64,000 nt of DNA, from contig NZ_CP017057.1 in NCBI RefSeq assembly GCF_001719165.1, forward strand, positions 2,046,001 through 2,110,000, written 5' to 3'. Below the pieces are notes generated by a model. The model saw only the letters and a list, made by a program, of their open reading frames with translations. It was not told the origin of the DNA and made no database searches. The stretch is from Erythrobacter litoralis (GTDB lineage Bacteria > Pseudomonadota > Alphaproteobacteria > Sphingomonadales > Sphingomonadaceae). The position numbers and the translations under genes are program-made. Positions 43,848 through 53,101 of this stretch are shown here, piece after piece (the stretch's first letter is position 1; every line of letters starts with the position of its first letter).

Positions 43848-44171
43848 TCAGTCGTTCGCGGCGCTGCCGCCGGGCGGGATGATGTCGCCGATCGTCGCCT
43901 TGACCGCCTTCACCCTCACGCCCTGGGCAAGGTCGAGTTCGACATAGGTGTCGTCGACCTTGACGATCTTGCCGACGAGCCCGCCAGCGGTCACGACCTG
44001 GTCGCCCTTCTTCAGCTCGCTGATCTTCTGCTGGTGTTCCTTCTGCCGCTTCATCTGCGGACGGATGATAAGGAACCAGAAAATCAGGACCATGCCGACG
44101 ATCGGCAGGAGGTTGATCCATGCCGGCGGCGCTTCGGCAGCGCCCGCGCCTGCGGCGAGAATGTCAATCAT
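43848..44171 (-). CDS. yajC: Preprotein translocase subunit YajC
   Basis: A 107-residue protein with one membrane helix (NLLPIVGMVLIFWFLIIRPQ) followed by MKRQKEHQQKISELKKGDQV and VTAGGLVGKIVKVDDTYVEL, the family core. YajC associates with SecDF in the inner membrane. First gene of yajC-secD-secF; the 63-base gap to secD is usual. Confidence 0.95.
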   Translation of the reverse strand: MIDILAAGAGAAEAPPAWINLLPIVGMVLIFWFLIIRPQMKRQKEHQQKISELKKGDQVVTAGGLVGKIVKVDDTYVELDLAQGVRVKAVKATIGDIIPPGGSAAND

Positions 44172-44429
44172 GGTCTTTGAACCCGTCAGAATGTGTCTAT
44201 CGATCCCGGCTGGACGAACCGGCCATCACCCCCGGTCGGGCTTCGGCCACGGCTCGCCGCCGTCATAGGTGGGCGCGGTTAGCAGCAATGCAAGCGCCCG
44301 GCAATCGGCCTTCCCTGCCTTATGGCCGCGTGTCCTCGCACAGTCCTCGCACAGGGGGCCGATCATGAGCCGGGAAAGCGTCTTGCCAGCGGCAACCGCC
44401 CGCCCTATAGCGCGCGCCTCCACTGGATC

Positions 44430-44506
44430 CGGGACGTAGCGCAGTCTGGTAGCGCATCACACTGGGGGTGTGGGGGTCGCTGGTTCGAATCCAGTCGTCC
44501 CGACCA
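44430..44506 (+). tRNA. tRNA-Pro(GGG)
   Basis: A 77-base tRNA with encoded CCA. The acceptor CGGGACG pairs with CGTCCCG; D-arm GCGCAGTCTGGTAGCGC; anticodon stem TCACA/TGTGG with loop CTGGGGG gives anticodon GGG; T-arm CTGGTTCGAATCCAG. Its 3' end is repeated at 46642-46666, so it may be an old integration target. Confidence 0.95.
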
Positions 44507-44522
44507 GTGGAAAAGCCCCCCT

Positions 44523-46427
44523 CTAGACTGCCTCGTGTCCGCGCTGCGAAACCGGCAGCGCGAGCGTGCAGTGCGCCCCGTCCGCTTTCAGACTGAAGTT
44601 CGTGCGCGCTCCTAGCTGATAGGGCAAGGCATGTTCGATCAGTTCCCGTCCATCGCCGGAGCGTGGCCCAGGCCCAGGCGCCTGCGGCATCGTCACCCCG
44701 CTTTCGCGCCAGTCGATATGCAGCCACGGCCTGCCGCCTTCGCCGTCCTTCTCGAACGACCAGACCACCTCCAGCCGAGCGCCCTCTTGGGCGAGAGCGC
44801 CGTGTTTGAGAGCGTTCGCCCCCAGTTCGTGCAGCGCAAGCGCGAGGGTCTGCACGGTCGAGGACCTCAGGCGGATCCCGCGCGGGCCTTCCAGCCGGAT
44901 CTTGCCGCCCGCATCCTCGCCGTCGAGGGCTGCAAGTTCGGTCTCGATCAGCTCGTCGAAGGCGATGCGGTCCCCCGAGCCGAGCCGCGACAGGAGCCCC
45001 TGGACCCGTGCCATGGCATCGAGCCGGGAGCGGAACTTCGCATCGAATTCCTCAAGATCGGCCGAGCTGCGCATGGTCCGGTCGGCCATTGCCCGCACCA
45101 CGCCGATGAGATTGCGGGTCCGGTGCTGCAATTCGGTCACCATCGCGCTTAGCCGGTCGCGCATCTCGCGCTGTTCGGTGAAATCCACCATCGCCCCGGT
45201 CATGCGCACAGGCCTGCCTTCCTCGTCGTAGAAGAATCGCCCCGTCCCGCTCAGCCAGCGGATCGCCCCGTCGCGATGGACAACCCTGAATTCGCAGGAA
45301 TAATCCGAACCCGTCTCCATCGAACGGCGAAGCTCGGCATCGGCACGGGCGCGATCGTCCTCGTGGATGCTGTCGAGCCAGGCATCGTAGCTGGGCTCGA
45401 TTTCGCCCACCTCATAGCCATACATCGCCCAGTGTTCCTTCGACCACGCGACCCGACCGGTGACCGGGTCCCAGTCCCACAGCCCCACCCGGCCCACCTC
45501 GACCGCGCTGCGCAGCCATTCCTCGTTCTTGCTCAGGTTCTCGCGCGCCTCGCGCCGGGCGGTCGCATCGCGCCAGAATACCGCAAGCGACCCGTCCACG
45601 ATCGGATAGACGCGCGTCTCGATCCAGAGTTCGGACCCTTCGGGCTGGTGCTCCAGCGACAGCGGGATGCGCTCGCTCATCGCCCGTTCCAGCATGTTGC
45701 CGAGATCGGACCCCTTTGCCTGCGGGTAGACGTCCCAATAGGACCGCCCGACCGGGTCTGATACCGGGCGGCCGAGAAGCTTCTCATTGTCTTCAAGGAT
45801 GGTGAAATCGGGCGCAAGCAGGCCAAAACCCTCATTCATCCCTTCGACCACGCGACGCGGACGGTCGCGTCTGGCCAACCGGCGCTCGGCCTCCTCTCGC
45901 TCGACGACCACGAGCAGCCGGTCGATGACCGGCCCGAGCGCCATTGCGTAGGTCGTCAGGAATTCGATGTCCTCGCGTCCGAATTCGCGGACCTCGCGCG
46001 TATCGACCTGCAGCACGCCCCAAGGACGGCGACCGGGCAGGAAGATCGGCACATTGACCAGCGCGACGACGCCATGGTCGCGCAGAAATTCGGGGAAATG
46101 AAAGCGGGTTTCGGCGGCGATGTCGTTGGTTATGACCGGTTCGGCGCGCGCTATCGCATAGGCTTCGGAAGAGCGTTCCGTCAGGCTGATCCGTTCGTGT
46201 CCGACGATACCCTTGTTCCAGCCGATCCCGGCCCGCACGAAGCCGGTCTCACGCTTTGGCTCGATCTCGATGACCTTGGCGAGATCGGTTTCGAGCTCCT
46301 CGGCGATGAGCCGGCAGCCCTCGGTCAGGATCGAGGCGAGCTCGCAAGGGTCGTCATGATCGAGAACGAAGTCGCCGAACCTCGCCAGCGCGCGCTGGCG
46401 TCTCATGATTTCGTTGCGCTCGGCCAA
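44523..46427 (-). CDS. GAF/PAS-containing HWE-family sensor histidine kinase
   Basis: A 634-residue soluble kinase. Residues about 20-170 form a GAF domain (VALVNVPIFLPGRRPWGVLQ), followed by two PAS-type domains (first about 190-300; second with VGLWDWDPVTGRVAWSKEHW then CEFRVVHRDGAIRWLSGTGR). The kinase core is HWE/HisKA_2 type: phosphoacceptor His in TELQHRTRNLIGVVRAMADR, N-box LALALHELGANALKHGALAQ. Such kinases often bind flavin in a PAS or GAF domain and drive the general stress response. The TTG start at 46427 has GGGAG upstream at good spacing; ATG 46406 is an alternative. It is flanked by tRNA-Pro(GGG) and a copy of that tRNA's 3' end. Confidence 0.88.
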   Translation of the reverse strand: MAERNEIMRRQRALARFGDFVLDHDDPCELASILTEGCRLIAEELETDLAKVIEIEPKRETGFVRAGIGWNKGIVGHERISLTERSSEAYAIARAEPVITNDIAAETRFHFPEFLRDHGVVALVNVPIFLPGRRPWGVLQVDTREVREFGREDIEFLTTYAMALGPVIDRLLVVVEREEAERRLARRDRPRRVVEGMNEGFGLLAPDFTILEDNEKLLGRPVSDPVGRSYWDVYPQAKGSDLGNMLERAMSERIPLSLEHQPEGSELWIETRVYPIVDGSLAVFWRDATARREARENLSKNEEWLRSAVEVGRVGLWDWDPVTGRVAWSKEHWAMYGYEVGEIEPSYDAWLDSIHEDDRARADAELRRSMETGSDYSCEFRVVHRDGAIRWLSGTGRFFYDEEGRPVRMTGAMVDFTEQREMRDRLSAMVTELQHRTRNLIGVVRAMADRTMRSSADLEEFDAKFRSRLDAMARVQGLLSRLGSGDRIAFDELIETELAALDGEDAGGKIRLEGPRGIRLRSSTVQTLALALHELGANALKHGALAQEGARLEVVWSFEKDGEGGRPWLHIDWRESGVTMPQAPGPGPRSGDGRELIEHALPYQLGARTNFSLKADGAHCTLALPVSQRGHEAV

Positions 46428-46641
46428 TATTCTCCCGCCGGTTTCGCGTTTCCTTTCGCAAGCGAGCGACTCCGCTCCTTCAGCCCCTGCGATAATTCAT
46501 GCATTGTGGCGGACGGCGGCTTTCAAAACAACCACATGGGCTAACCCGCGATGGGTTCAGCTTTACGCCGTCCCTCTCGCGGGAATGGCCCGGGGGAGAC
46601 CCGGCGGCGACGCTCGCGACGCGAGTCGGGACACAATCTGC

Positions 46642-46666
46642 AAGTCCGGTCGTCCCGGCCAGTGGA
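46642..46666 (+). repeat. Copy of the tRNA-Pro(GGG) 3' end (candidate attachment-site remnant)
   Basis: gtcgtcccggccagtgga (46649-46666) matches 44494-44511, the last 13 bases of tRNA-Pro plus five flanking bases, at 17 of 18 positions. Extended to 25 bases, 21 match and every mismatch is an A/G exchange. The orientation is direct and the copies bracket exactly one gene, the GAF/PAS/HWE kinase. This is the pattern left by tRNA-targeted integration; chance is possible but unlikely at this length. Confidence 0.6.
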
Positions 46667-46718
46667 GCATTCGTCGATTGCTCCTTTTTGTCGGTCACCT
46701 CACCGCACAAGACAATTC

Positions 46719-48863
46719 ATGACCTTGTTCAAGAGTTTGGCAATTCCCCAGCGCACCGTTTCGACTTCCTCGCTCCTGACACTCGCCCTGCTGCTGGCCC
46801 CGGCGGGGCTGGCCGCGCAGGATCCGGACGAGGACAAGGCGCCGGTCGACCCCGTCGCCGCAGGAGCCGCAAGCGCCGCGGAGCCCTCCGGCCCGCGCGC
46901 GCGGCGGACCTTCACCCCCGATGACTTCGCCCGTTTCGCCCCACGCAGCGCGCTCGACATGGCGCGGCAGGTCCCGGGGTTCTCGATCCGCGAAGGCGGC
47001 GGGGCGCGCGGACTGGGCGCGGCCGATACCAATGTTCTCGTCAACGGAAGGCGCATTTCGGGCAAGTCGAACGGGCCGGTCGATGCGCTTTCCCGCATCC
47101 CGACCGACGAAGTGCTCAGGGTCGAACTGGTCGACGGAGCAAGCCTGGATATCGGCGGGCTCACCGGGCAGGTGCTCAATGTCGTCACCAGGAGTACGGG
47201 CGGGATTTCAGGCCAGTTCCGCTACGCTCCGCAATTCCGCGATTTCGGGACCCCCGCGCGGCTGCTCGACGGTTCGGTGGCCATCGCGGGCGGCGGGACG
47301 AAGGACGACTGGACGCTCTCCATCTCGAACGATTCGAACCGGCTCGGCGATGAAGGCCCGGAACTCGTCTTCGATGGTGCATTAGACCTGATCGACCGGC
47401 GCGCGGAGGTCCGTAACGAGAATCTCGACGCGTTCGGCCTGTCAGGGTCCTGGTCGCGCGTCGCCGACAACGGCAATGTCCTCAACCTGACCGGCGAGGT
47501 GAACGGTTTCATCCGCCGTGAAACCGAGATTTCCGAGCGGTCGGGGTCGATTTCGCCAGTCGATCGGACACGAATTTTCGAAAGCGGCGAGGACGAATTC
47601 AATTTCGAGATCGGCGCGGATTACCAGTTCCGCTTCGGCCCGGGACGCCTGAAGCTGATCGGCTATCATCGCTACGAGGACAGCCCGACCTTTTCCATCC
47701 AGCGCACCGAATTCGCCGACGGTGCGCCGGCTGAAGAGAGCGTTTTCACCCGCGATGCCGACGAGGGGGAGACGATCGCGCGGGCCGAATACGCCTTCGG
47801 CGCGCTCGGCGGGGATCTGCTGCTGGCGGCCGAAGGCGTGCGCAATTTCCTCGAGATCGCTTCCGCGCTCGAACTGCGCGAGGAGGACGGCACGCTCGTG
47901 CCCGTGCCGCTGCCCGGCGCGAATGCGAGAGTCGAGGAGGACCGCGCCGATCTCGGCCTCACCTACAGCCGCGCGCTCGCCAGCGGGTTGCGGCTCCAGG
48001 CCTCGGGCGGCGCGGAATATTCGCAGCTTCGCCAGAGCGGGCCGTTCGGCCTCACCCGCGGTTTCTACCGGCCCAAGGGTTTCGTCGCGCTCGACTGGAA
48101 GGCGCTGCCGCGGCTCAACCTGTCGGGGCGGATCGAACGGTCGGTCGGGCAGCTTAGCTTCTTCGATTTCATCGCCACGGTCGATCTCGATCAGGACCGC
48201 GAGAATGCGAGCAATGCCGATCTCGTCCCGCCGCAGAGCTGGGTGTTCGAACTCGAGGCCAATCTCGGTCTCGGCGCATTGGGCTCGCTCAATCTGCGCC
48301 CCTTCTACGAGGACATCTCCGATATCGTCGACCAGATCCCGATTGCAAATGGCGGTCAGGCGCCGGGCAACCTGCCCTCTGCCGAGCGCTACGGCGTGGA
48401 CGGGGACCTTACATTGCTGTCCGACCCGCTCGGCTGGCGCGGCACGCGGCTCGACGTGGGCTTTTCCTTCCTCGGCTCCTCGGTGAGCGATCCGCTGCTC
48501 GGCACCCCGCGCGAGCTGAGCGGGAACGACATCGTCGATCTCAGCACGGACATCCGTCACGATTTCGCAGGCGGGATATGGGCGCTGGGCGGTTCGGCCA
48601 ATTGGGAGGACAACGCACCCGTCGTCCGGCTCGACGAAGTGGCGCTGAGGACGCAGAGCTTCGGTTTCGTCTCGGCCTTCGTCGAGAACAAGGACGTGAG
48701 CGGCCTGACCTTGCGTGCCAATGTGGCTAATCTGATAAATCGAAAGAACCGTTTCGAGCGCACCGTCTTCATCGACCGCACGGCAGGCCTCGCGCAGTTC
48801 TCAGAAACGCGCGAGCGCCGCTTCGGCATGATCTTCACCTTCGAGGTCGAGGGCTCTTTCTGA
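46719..48863 (+). CDS. TonB-dependent receptor-like outer membrane protein
   Basis: A 714-residue protein with signal peptide (LLTLALLLAPAGLAAQ), a plug domain (RSALDMARQVPGFSIREGGG, TNVLVNGRRISGKSNGPVDA, IPTDEVLRVELVDGASLDIG) and a beta barrel ending with aromatic EVEGSF. TonB-dependent receptors take up iron complexes, vitamins or glycans across the outer membrane. An obvious TonB box is not seen. Substrate unknown. The start at 46719 places the signal peptide first. Confidence 0.85.
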   Translation: MTLFKSLAIPQRTVSTSSLLTLALLLAPAGLAAQDPDEDKAPVDPVAAGAASAAEPSGPRARRTFTPDDFARFAPRSALDMARQVPGFSIREGGGARGLGAADTNVLVNGRRISGKSNGPVDALSRIPTDEVLRVELVDGASLDIGGLTGQVLNVVTRSTGGISGQFRYAPQFRDFGTPARLLDGSVAIAGGGTKDDWTLSISNDSNRLGDEGPELVFDGALDLIDRRAEVRNENLDAFGLSGSWSRVADNGNVLNLTGEVNGFIRRETEISERSGSISPVDRTRIFESGEDEFNFEIGADYQFRFGPGRLKLIGYHRYEDSPTFSIQRTEFADGAPAEESVFTRDADEGETIARAEYAFGALGGDLLLAAEGVRNFLEIASALELREEDGTLVPVPLPGANARVEEDRADLGLTYSRALASGLRLQASGGAEYSQLRQSGPFGLTRGFYRPKGFVALDWKALPRLNLSGRIERSVGQLSFFDFIATVDLDQDRENASNADLVPPQSWVFELEANLGLGALGSLNLRPFYEDISDIVDQIPIANGGQAPGNLPSAERYGVDGDLTLLSDPLGWRGTRLDVGFSFLGSSVSDPLLGTPRELSGNDIVDLSTDIRHDFAGGIWALGGSANWEDNAPVVRLDEVALRTQSFGFVSAFVENKDVSGLTLRANVANLINRKNRFERTVFIDRTAGLAQFSETRERRFGMIFTFEVEGSF

Positions 48864-48925
48864 CGCGTGCTTGCGCGGGTGCGGCCGGCGTCCTAACCGG
48901 ACGGGCAAGGAGAGGACGACACCCC

Positions 48926-49828
48926 ATGACCGATATTCCCCTGCCCCTTCCCCGGATGCGCAGCTGGCTTTTCTCCCCGGGCGACAGCACGAAAAAGATG
49001 GCGAAGGCGATCGCGAGCGAGGCCGACATCGCGCTGCTCGATCTGGAAGATTCGGTGACGCCGGACAACAGGCCCGCAGCGCGCAAGTCGGTCGCCGAAG
49101 CTATCGGCGAAGCGGACAGCCGCACGCGGGTCTGGGTGCGGATCAACCCGCTCACGGGGCCTGATGCGGTGCAGGACCTTGCCGCGATCCTTCCGGCGCG
49201 GCCAGGGGGCGTGTTCCTGCCAAAGGCCGAAGGCGCGCATCACGTGACCGAACTCCACCATTACCTCACCGCGCTTGAGGCCGCGCACGGAATCGAGCCG
49301 GGATCGACCCGCATCGCCGCGCTCGTCACCGAGACCGCGGCAGCGATGTTCCGCACGGGCGATTATGCGAGCGACTATCCCGGACGCGAACGGCTTGCCG
49401 CGATGAGCTGGGGTGCGGAGGACCTCTCGAGCGAACTCGGCGCGCGCGAACAGCGCGGCGATGACGGTGCCTATGCGCATACCTATGAAATGGCGCGCAG
49501 CCTGTGCCTGCTGGGCGCGGTCGCGGCCGGTGTCGCCCCGATCGAGACGGTGCAGCCCGAATTCCGCGATCTCGAAGCGCTGGAAAAGCGTGCCCGCGGC
49601 GTGCGCGCGCAGGGCTTTCGCGGGATGCTCGCGATCCACCCGGCACAGGTCGGTCCGATCAACGCCGCCTTCACCCCCAGCGCCGAGGAAATCGCCCACG
49701 CCCGCCTGGTGGTGCAGGCCTTTGCCGACAATCCGGGCGCGGGCACTCTCGCCCTCGACGGCGCGATGCTCGACAGGCCCCATCTCGCGCTGGCGCAGCG
49801 GCTGCTGGCGGAGGCAGGCGCGAGTTGA
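48926..49828 (+). CDS. CitE-like HpcH/HpaI family CoA-ester lyase
   Basis: A 300-residue TIM-barrel lyase of the citrate-lyase beta type. RSWLFSPGDSTKKMAKAIAS starts the barrel, EADIALLDLEDSVTPDNRPA carries the acidic metal ligand, RVWVRINPLTGPDAVQDLAA binds the CoA substrate and LAAMSWGAEDLSSELGA completes the active site; the C-terminal lid contains GFRGMLAIHPAQVGPINAAF. Stand-alone CitE-like enzymes cleave or form C-C bonds in short acyl-CoAs, for example malyl- or citramalyl-CoA. The ATG follows GGAGAGGA. Confidence 0.85.
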   Translation: MTDIPLPLPRMRSWLFSPGDSTKKMAKAIASEADIALLDLEDSVTPDNRPAARKSVAEAIGEADSRTRVWVRINPLTGPDAVQDLAAILPARPGGVFLPKAEGAHHVTELHHYLTALEAAHGIEPGSTRIAALVTETAAAMFRTGDYASDYPGRERLAAMSWGAEDLSSELGAREQRGDDGAYAHTYEMARSLCLLGAVAAGVAPIETVQPEFRDLEALEKRARGVRAQGFRGMLAIHPAQVGPINAAFTPSAEEIAHARLVVQAFADNPGAGTLALDGAMLDRPHLALAQRLLAEAGAS

Positions 49829-49906
49829 GCGGCTTGTTCGGATTTCCTACTTTACCCAGATAGGTTAATTGGCGCGCGATTCGGCAACCAGCCAGGAGCG
49901 CGTCGC

Positions 49907-50320
49907 ATGGGTATTCTCGAAACTCTCATCGGACCGATCAGCTCGATCATCGACAAGATCATCCCCGACAAGGAGGCGCGCGCCCGCGCCAAGCTCGAAC
50001 TGATGAAGCTCGAGGGCACGCAGGAAATGAACCTGATCGAAGCGCGGCTGCAGGCGATCGTGGCGGAGGCCAATTCGGCCGATCCCTGGACCAGCCGCGC
50101 GCGGCCGAGCTTTCTCTACGTGATGTATGTCCTGCTGCTCACCGCGATCCCGATGGGCGTGCTGTCGGCATTCAATCCGGCGGCCGCGCGCGACATCGCG
50201 GCGGGGATGAACGATTATCTCGCCGGGCTTCCCGAACCGCTCTATGCGCTCTTCGGGACCGGCTATCTCGGTTACACGGCGGCCCGGCAATGGGGCAAGA
50301 TCAAGGGCGTAGACCGCTAG
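49907..50320 (+). CDS. Holin of the GTA 3TM type
   Basis: A 137-residue protein. The N-terminus IGPISSIIDKIIPDKEARAR and a helical segment KLELMKLEGTQEMNLIEARL are followed by NSADPWTSRARPSFLYVMYV, then hydrophobic helices (YVLLLTAIPMGVLSAF and PLYALFGTGYLGYTAARQWG). This matches the GTA_holin_3TM family, which permeabilises the membrane so gene-transfer-agent particles or phages can be released. No GTA structural genes are nearby, but GTA lysis genes are typically away from the main cluster. CAGGAG precedes the ATG. Confidence 0.8.
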   Translation: MGILETLIGPISSIIDKIIPDKEARARAKLELMKLEGTQEMNLIEARLQAIVAEANSADPWTSRARPSFLYVMYVLLLTAIPMGVLSAFNPAAARDIAAGMNDYLAGLPEPLYALFGTGYLGYTAARQWGKIKGVDR

Positions 50321-50337
50321 GCCCGAACTACCCGTCC

Positions 50338-51924
50338 TCACTTTCGTCGGAGGAGGATCGCGAGCCCCGCGGCCGCGAGCAATCCGGCAGTGACGGTCAC
50401 CCGCTTGCGCTTCACCAACCGCTTCGCGAAATCGGCCAGGCGGTCTGCCGGGCCGAGCGCGTCTTCCGGATCGAACAGGCGGCTCCGCGCCAGCGCCATC
50501 TCGGCTTCGTCCAGCCGCCGGGTCGTCAGCATGCGCAGGGATCGCCCCTCGTCCGAGCGGAGCCGATCGATCGCCGGGACGATCCGCCCGCCGCAGCTTT
50601 CGATCTCGCTGGCGAGCGCGTCCTGCTCCACCCCGAGATGTTCGGCCAGCAGCCGGGTCCTCAGCGCAGCAAGAAAGCTCCTCAGGCCCGGTTGGTCCGC
50701 CGCCTCGAAGGCGAGGTCGCATTCGCTGTCGCACACGAAGGAACGACTGGCCATGTTCGACGAGCCGACGCGGACGAATTCGTCGTCCACGACCAGCAGC
50801 TTGGCGTGGACATAGATCGGCTTGCCCTCGCGGTTGACCGGGTAGTACACGCCGAGCCGCCCGTCCCGGTCCGCGCGGCGCAGATCCTCGACGATCAGCG
50901 TGCGGCGGGTGTCCATCGCCTCGCTTTCGAGCCAGGTTTCGGCCGAGTGCGGGAGAACGATCACGATTTCCGGTCCGTCCCGCTCCTCGAGCTTCGCCTT
51001 CAGCGCATCGGCGATCCGGCCCGATGAAAGGAACTGGTTTTCGATGTAGATCCTGCTCTTTGCCTCCGCGATCGCGCGGCACCAGAGCTTCTCGACCTGG
51101 TCGATGGCCGGTTCGCCGCCATATTCCGGGCTGCTGAGCGCGATCCCCGCCACCGCGTCGGTGAGGTCGACCTCGAGCGCGCTGGGCCAGATGCCTGAGG
51201 CGCGGTCGGGCACCGGCAGATCATGGCCCGTCGCGACCTTCCAGCGCCAGCGCGCCAGATCGCCCAGAGCGCGCGCCGCCTCTCCGTCGATGGCGAGGGT
51301 CATGTCGTGCCACGGCATCGGCGTCTCGCCGTCGTCCGAGCGTCGACAATCGTATCCGGCATGGTCCGGCGTATCCCAGCGTCCCGAAGTCATGTCGATC
51401 CCGCCGCAAAAGGCGAGCCGGTCGTCGATCACGACGATCTTCTGGTGGTGGCAGGCGCCGGTCGGATGCTTGGTGTCGAGCCGGAAATGGACTCGCGAAT
51501 CCGCGCTTGCCTTGAGCGAGAGATACGAGCCCAGCTGGCGCGCGATGTTGAACAGCATCGCCCCGCCCCATTGCAGGATGAAGATTTCGAGATCGGGCCG
51601 CTGCTTGACCGCGAATTCGAGGAATTGGCGAAGCTGGTCCGGAATCCGGGGATCGTCGAGATCGGGCCGCAGCCGGATATCGAGATCGAATTCCCAGCCG
51701 ATCAGGTAGACGCAGCGCTCCGCTTCCAGGATCGCCTGCTTGGCGGCCTCGAAATAGCCCGCTGCATCGACGATGAAGGCGACCCGGTCGGCGCGAACCT
51801 TGCGCCAGCAGGTCTCGCCTTCGACGAGAAAGCGCCCGCCCCCCGTCACCGGCGCCACATCGTCCGGCGAGCGTCCGTCACCCCGGGGAGGGCCGACAGG
51901 TTCGAGTGTGGTTGCGTTTGCCAT
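50338..51924 (-). CDS. Phospholipase D-family protein with C-terminal membrane anchor
   Basis: A 528-residue PLD-superfamily enzyme with two HKD motifs: HHQKIVVIDD (His160, Lys162, Asp167) and HAKLLVVDDEFVRVGSSNMA in the second half. Between them HTDMT-like segments (CGGIDMTSGRWDTPDHAGYD) resemble eukaryote-like PLDs rather than cardiolipin synthase. A hydrophobic C-terminal tail (VTVTAGLLAAAGLAILLRRK) may anchor it. It would hydrolyse or transfer phosphatidyl groups. AGGAG precedes the ATG at 51924; the open frame before it is not coding. Confidence 0.88.
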   Translation of the reverse strand: MANATTLEPVGPPRGDGRSPDDVAPVTGGGRFLVEGETCWRKVRADRVAFIVDAAGYFEAAKQAILEAERCVYLIGWEFDLDIRLRPDLDDPRIPDQLRQFLEFAVKQRPDLEIFILQWGGAMLFNIARQLGSYLSLKASADSRVHFRLDTKHPTGACHHQKIVVIDDRLAFCGGIDMTSGRWDTPDHAGYDCRRSDDGETPMPWHDMTLAIDGEAARALGDLARWRWKVATGHDLPVPDRASGIWPSALEVDLTDAVAGIALSSPEYGGEPAIDQVEKLWCRAIAEAKSRIYIENQFLSSGRIADALKAKLEERDGPEIVIVLPHSAETWLESEAMDTRRTLIVEDLRRADRDGRLGVYYPVNREGKPIYVHAKLLVVDDEFVRVGSSNMASRSFVCDSECDLAFEAADQPGLRSFLAALRTRLLAEHLGVEQDALASEIESCGGRIVPAIDRLRSDEGRSLRMLTTRRLDEAEMALARSRLFDPEDALGPADRLADFAKRLVKRKRVTVTAGLLAAAGLAILLRRK

Positions 51925-52047
51925 GATCTCTCCTGTCGCAATCGCCGAGACCCATGCCGGGTTCCGCGCGCGCATTCGAACGGGCCTTTCCCGGCGGCCT
52001 CTCCCGCGCCCCTTTTCCCCGGCCGCTGGGCACGGTATCAGCCGTGC

Positions 52048-52488
52048 ATGAACAATCGCGTCCTCGTCCTGAACGGCCCCAATCTCAACCTGCTCGGCCT
52101 GCGCGAGCCTGAAATCTACGGTTCGGTCACGCTCGACGAGATCGCAGGCATGCTCGAGGACCGGGCAAGCGCGCTCTCGCTCGAAATCGACATGCGCCAG
52201 ACCAATCACGAAGGCATGCTGGTCGACTGGCTGCACGAGGCACAGGCCGAGGGCATGCGGGCGGTCCTGCTCAATGCGGGCGCCTACACCCACACCTCCA
52301 TCGCGCTGCTCGATGCGATAAAGGCGATCCGGACGCCGGTGGTCGAAGTCCACCTGTCCGATCCCAAGTCGCGCGAGCCCTTTCGCCACCTTTCCTATGT
52401 CGGCATGGCCGCCGCCCTGACGGTGGAAGGGCACGGCGCGGACAGCTACCGGATCGCATTGGAAGCGGTCGCCGAAGGCAAGGTCTGA
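52048..52488 (+). CDS. aroQ: Type II 3-dehydroquinate dehydratase
   Basis: A 146-residue protein of normal length. VLVLNGPNLNLLGLREPEIYG contains the substrate-binding loop with catalytic Arg and Tyr; LNAGAYTHTSIALLDAIKAI and VEVHLSDPKSREPFRHLSYV carry the catalytic His and other residues. It dehydrates 3-dehydroquinate to 3-dehydroshikimate in aromatic amino acid synthesis and acts as a dodecamer. It lies just upstream of accB-accC on the same strand, a common order in alphaproteobacteria. Confidence 0.95.
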   Translation: MNNRVLVLNGPNLNLLGLREPEIYGSVTLDEIAGMLEDRASALSLEIDMRQTNHEGMLVDWLHEAQAEGMRAVLLNAGAYTHTSIALLDAIKAIRTPVVEVHLSDPKSREPFRHLSYVGMAAALTVEGHGADSYRIALEAVAEGKV

Positions 52489-52602
52489 GGCGGCGCTTTC
52501 CGGGCAGGCCGGCATGGCCAAGCTTGCAAGATGCGCACCTTTGCCACTTGCCAGCCGCAATTCGCGGCAATAGTCACGACCGAAATCATTCAAGGGGCAA
52601 AA

Positions 52603-53094
52603 ATGGCTAACGACAAGCCGCGTTCCGGAGCGAAATCCGGAATGAACATCGACACCGCTCTCGTGCGCGAACTTGCCGAACTGCTGAGCGAGACCGGCCT
52701 GACCGAGATCGAGGTCGAGGACGACGACCGCAAGATCCGCGTTGCGCGCACCGCCGCGCCCGTCGCGGCAGCGGTTTCGGCCGCACCCGCCACGCCAGTG
52801 GCTCCGGCAGCGCCCGCCTCTGCGGCACCCGGCTCGCAGGGGGATGCACCCGCCGACACCGCCGATGCCGTGACCAGCCCGATGGTCGGCACTGCCTATC
52901 TCGCGCCCGAACCGGGTGCGGCGAACTTCGTCAAGCCCGGCGACAAGGTCTCCGAAGGCGACACGCTGCTGATCGTCGAAGCGATGAAGGTGATGAATCC
53001 GATCCACGCCGACCGTTCGGGCACGGTCAAGGCGGTGCTTGTCGACAACGCCCAGCCGGTCGAATTCGGCCAGCCGCTGGTCGTGATCTCGTAA
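52603..53094 (+). CDS. accB: Acetyl-CoA carboxylase biotin carboxyl carrier protein
   Basis: A 163-residue BCCP. The N-terminal half has [19 protein letters not shown] sequence and an Ala/Pro-rich linker (about residues 50-85). The C-terminal biotinyl domain has [20 protein letters not shown] and the biotinylation site EAMKVMN with Lys129. BCCP carries carboxybiotin between AccC and the carboxyltransferase in fatty acid synthesis. The start at 52603 follows GGGGC and fits the family; accC begins 7 bases after the stop. Confidence 0.96.
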   Translation: MANDKPRSGAKSGMNIDTALVRELAELLSETGLTEIEVEDDDRKIRVARTAAPVAAAVSAAPATPVAPAAPASAAPGSQGDAPADTADAVTSPMVGTAYLAPEPGAANFVKPGDKVSEGDTLLIVEAMKVMNPIHADRSGTVKAVLVDNAQPVEFGQPLVVIS

Positions 53095-53101
53095 GCGCGC
53101 A

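Noticed and set aside
44226..44423. A 65-codon minus-strand frame between yajC and tRNA-Pro, with a CEDC motif
   Set aside because: It ends in the tRNA upstream region, has no ribosome binding site and lacks family features; probably chance in GC-rich DNA.
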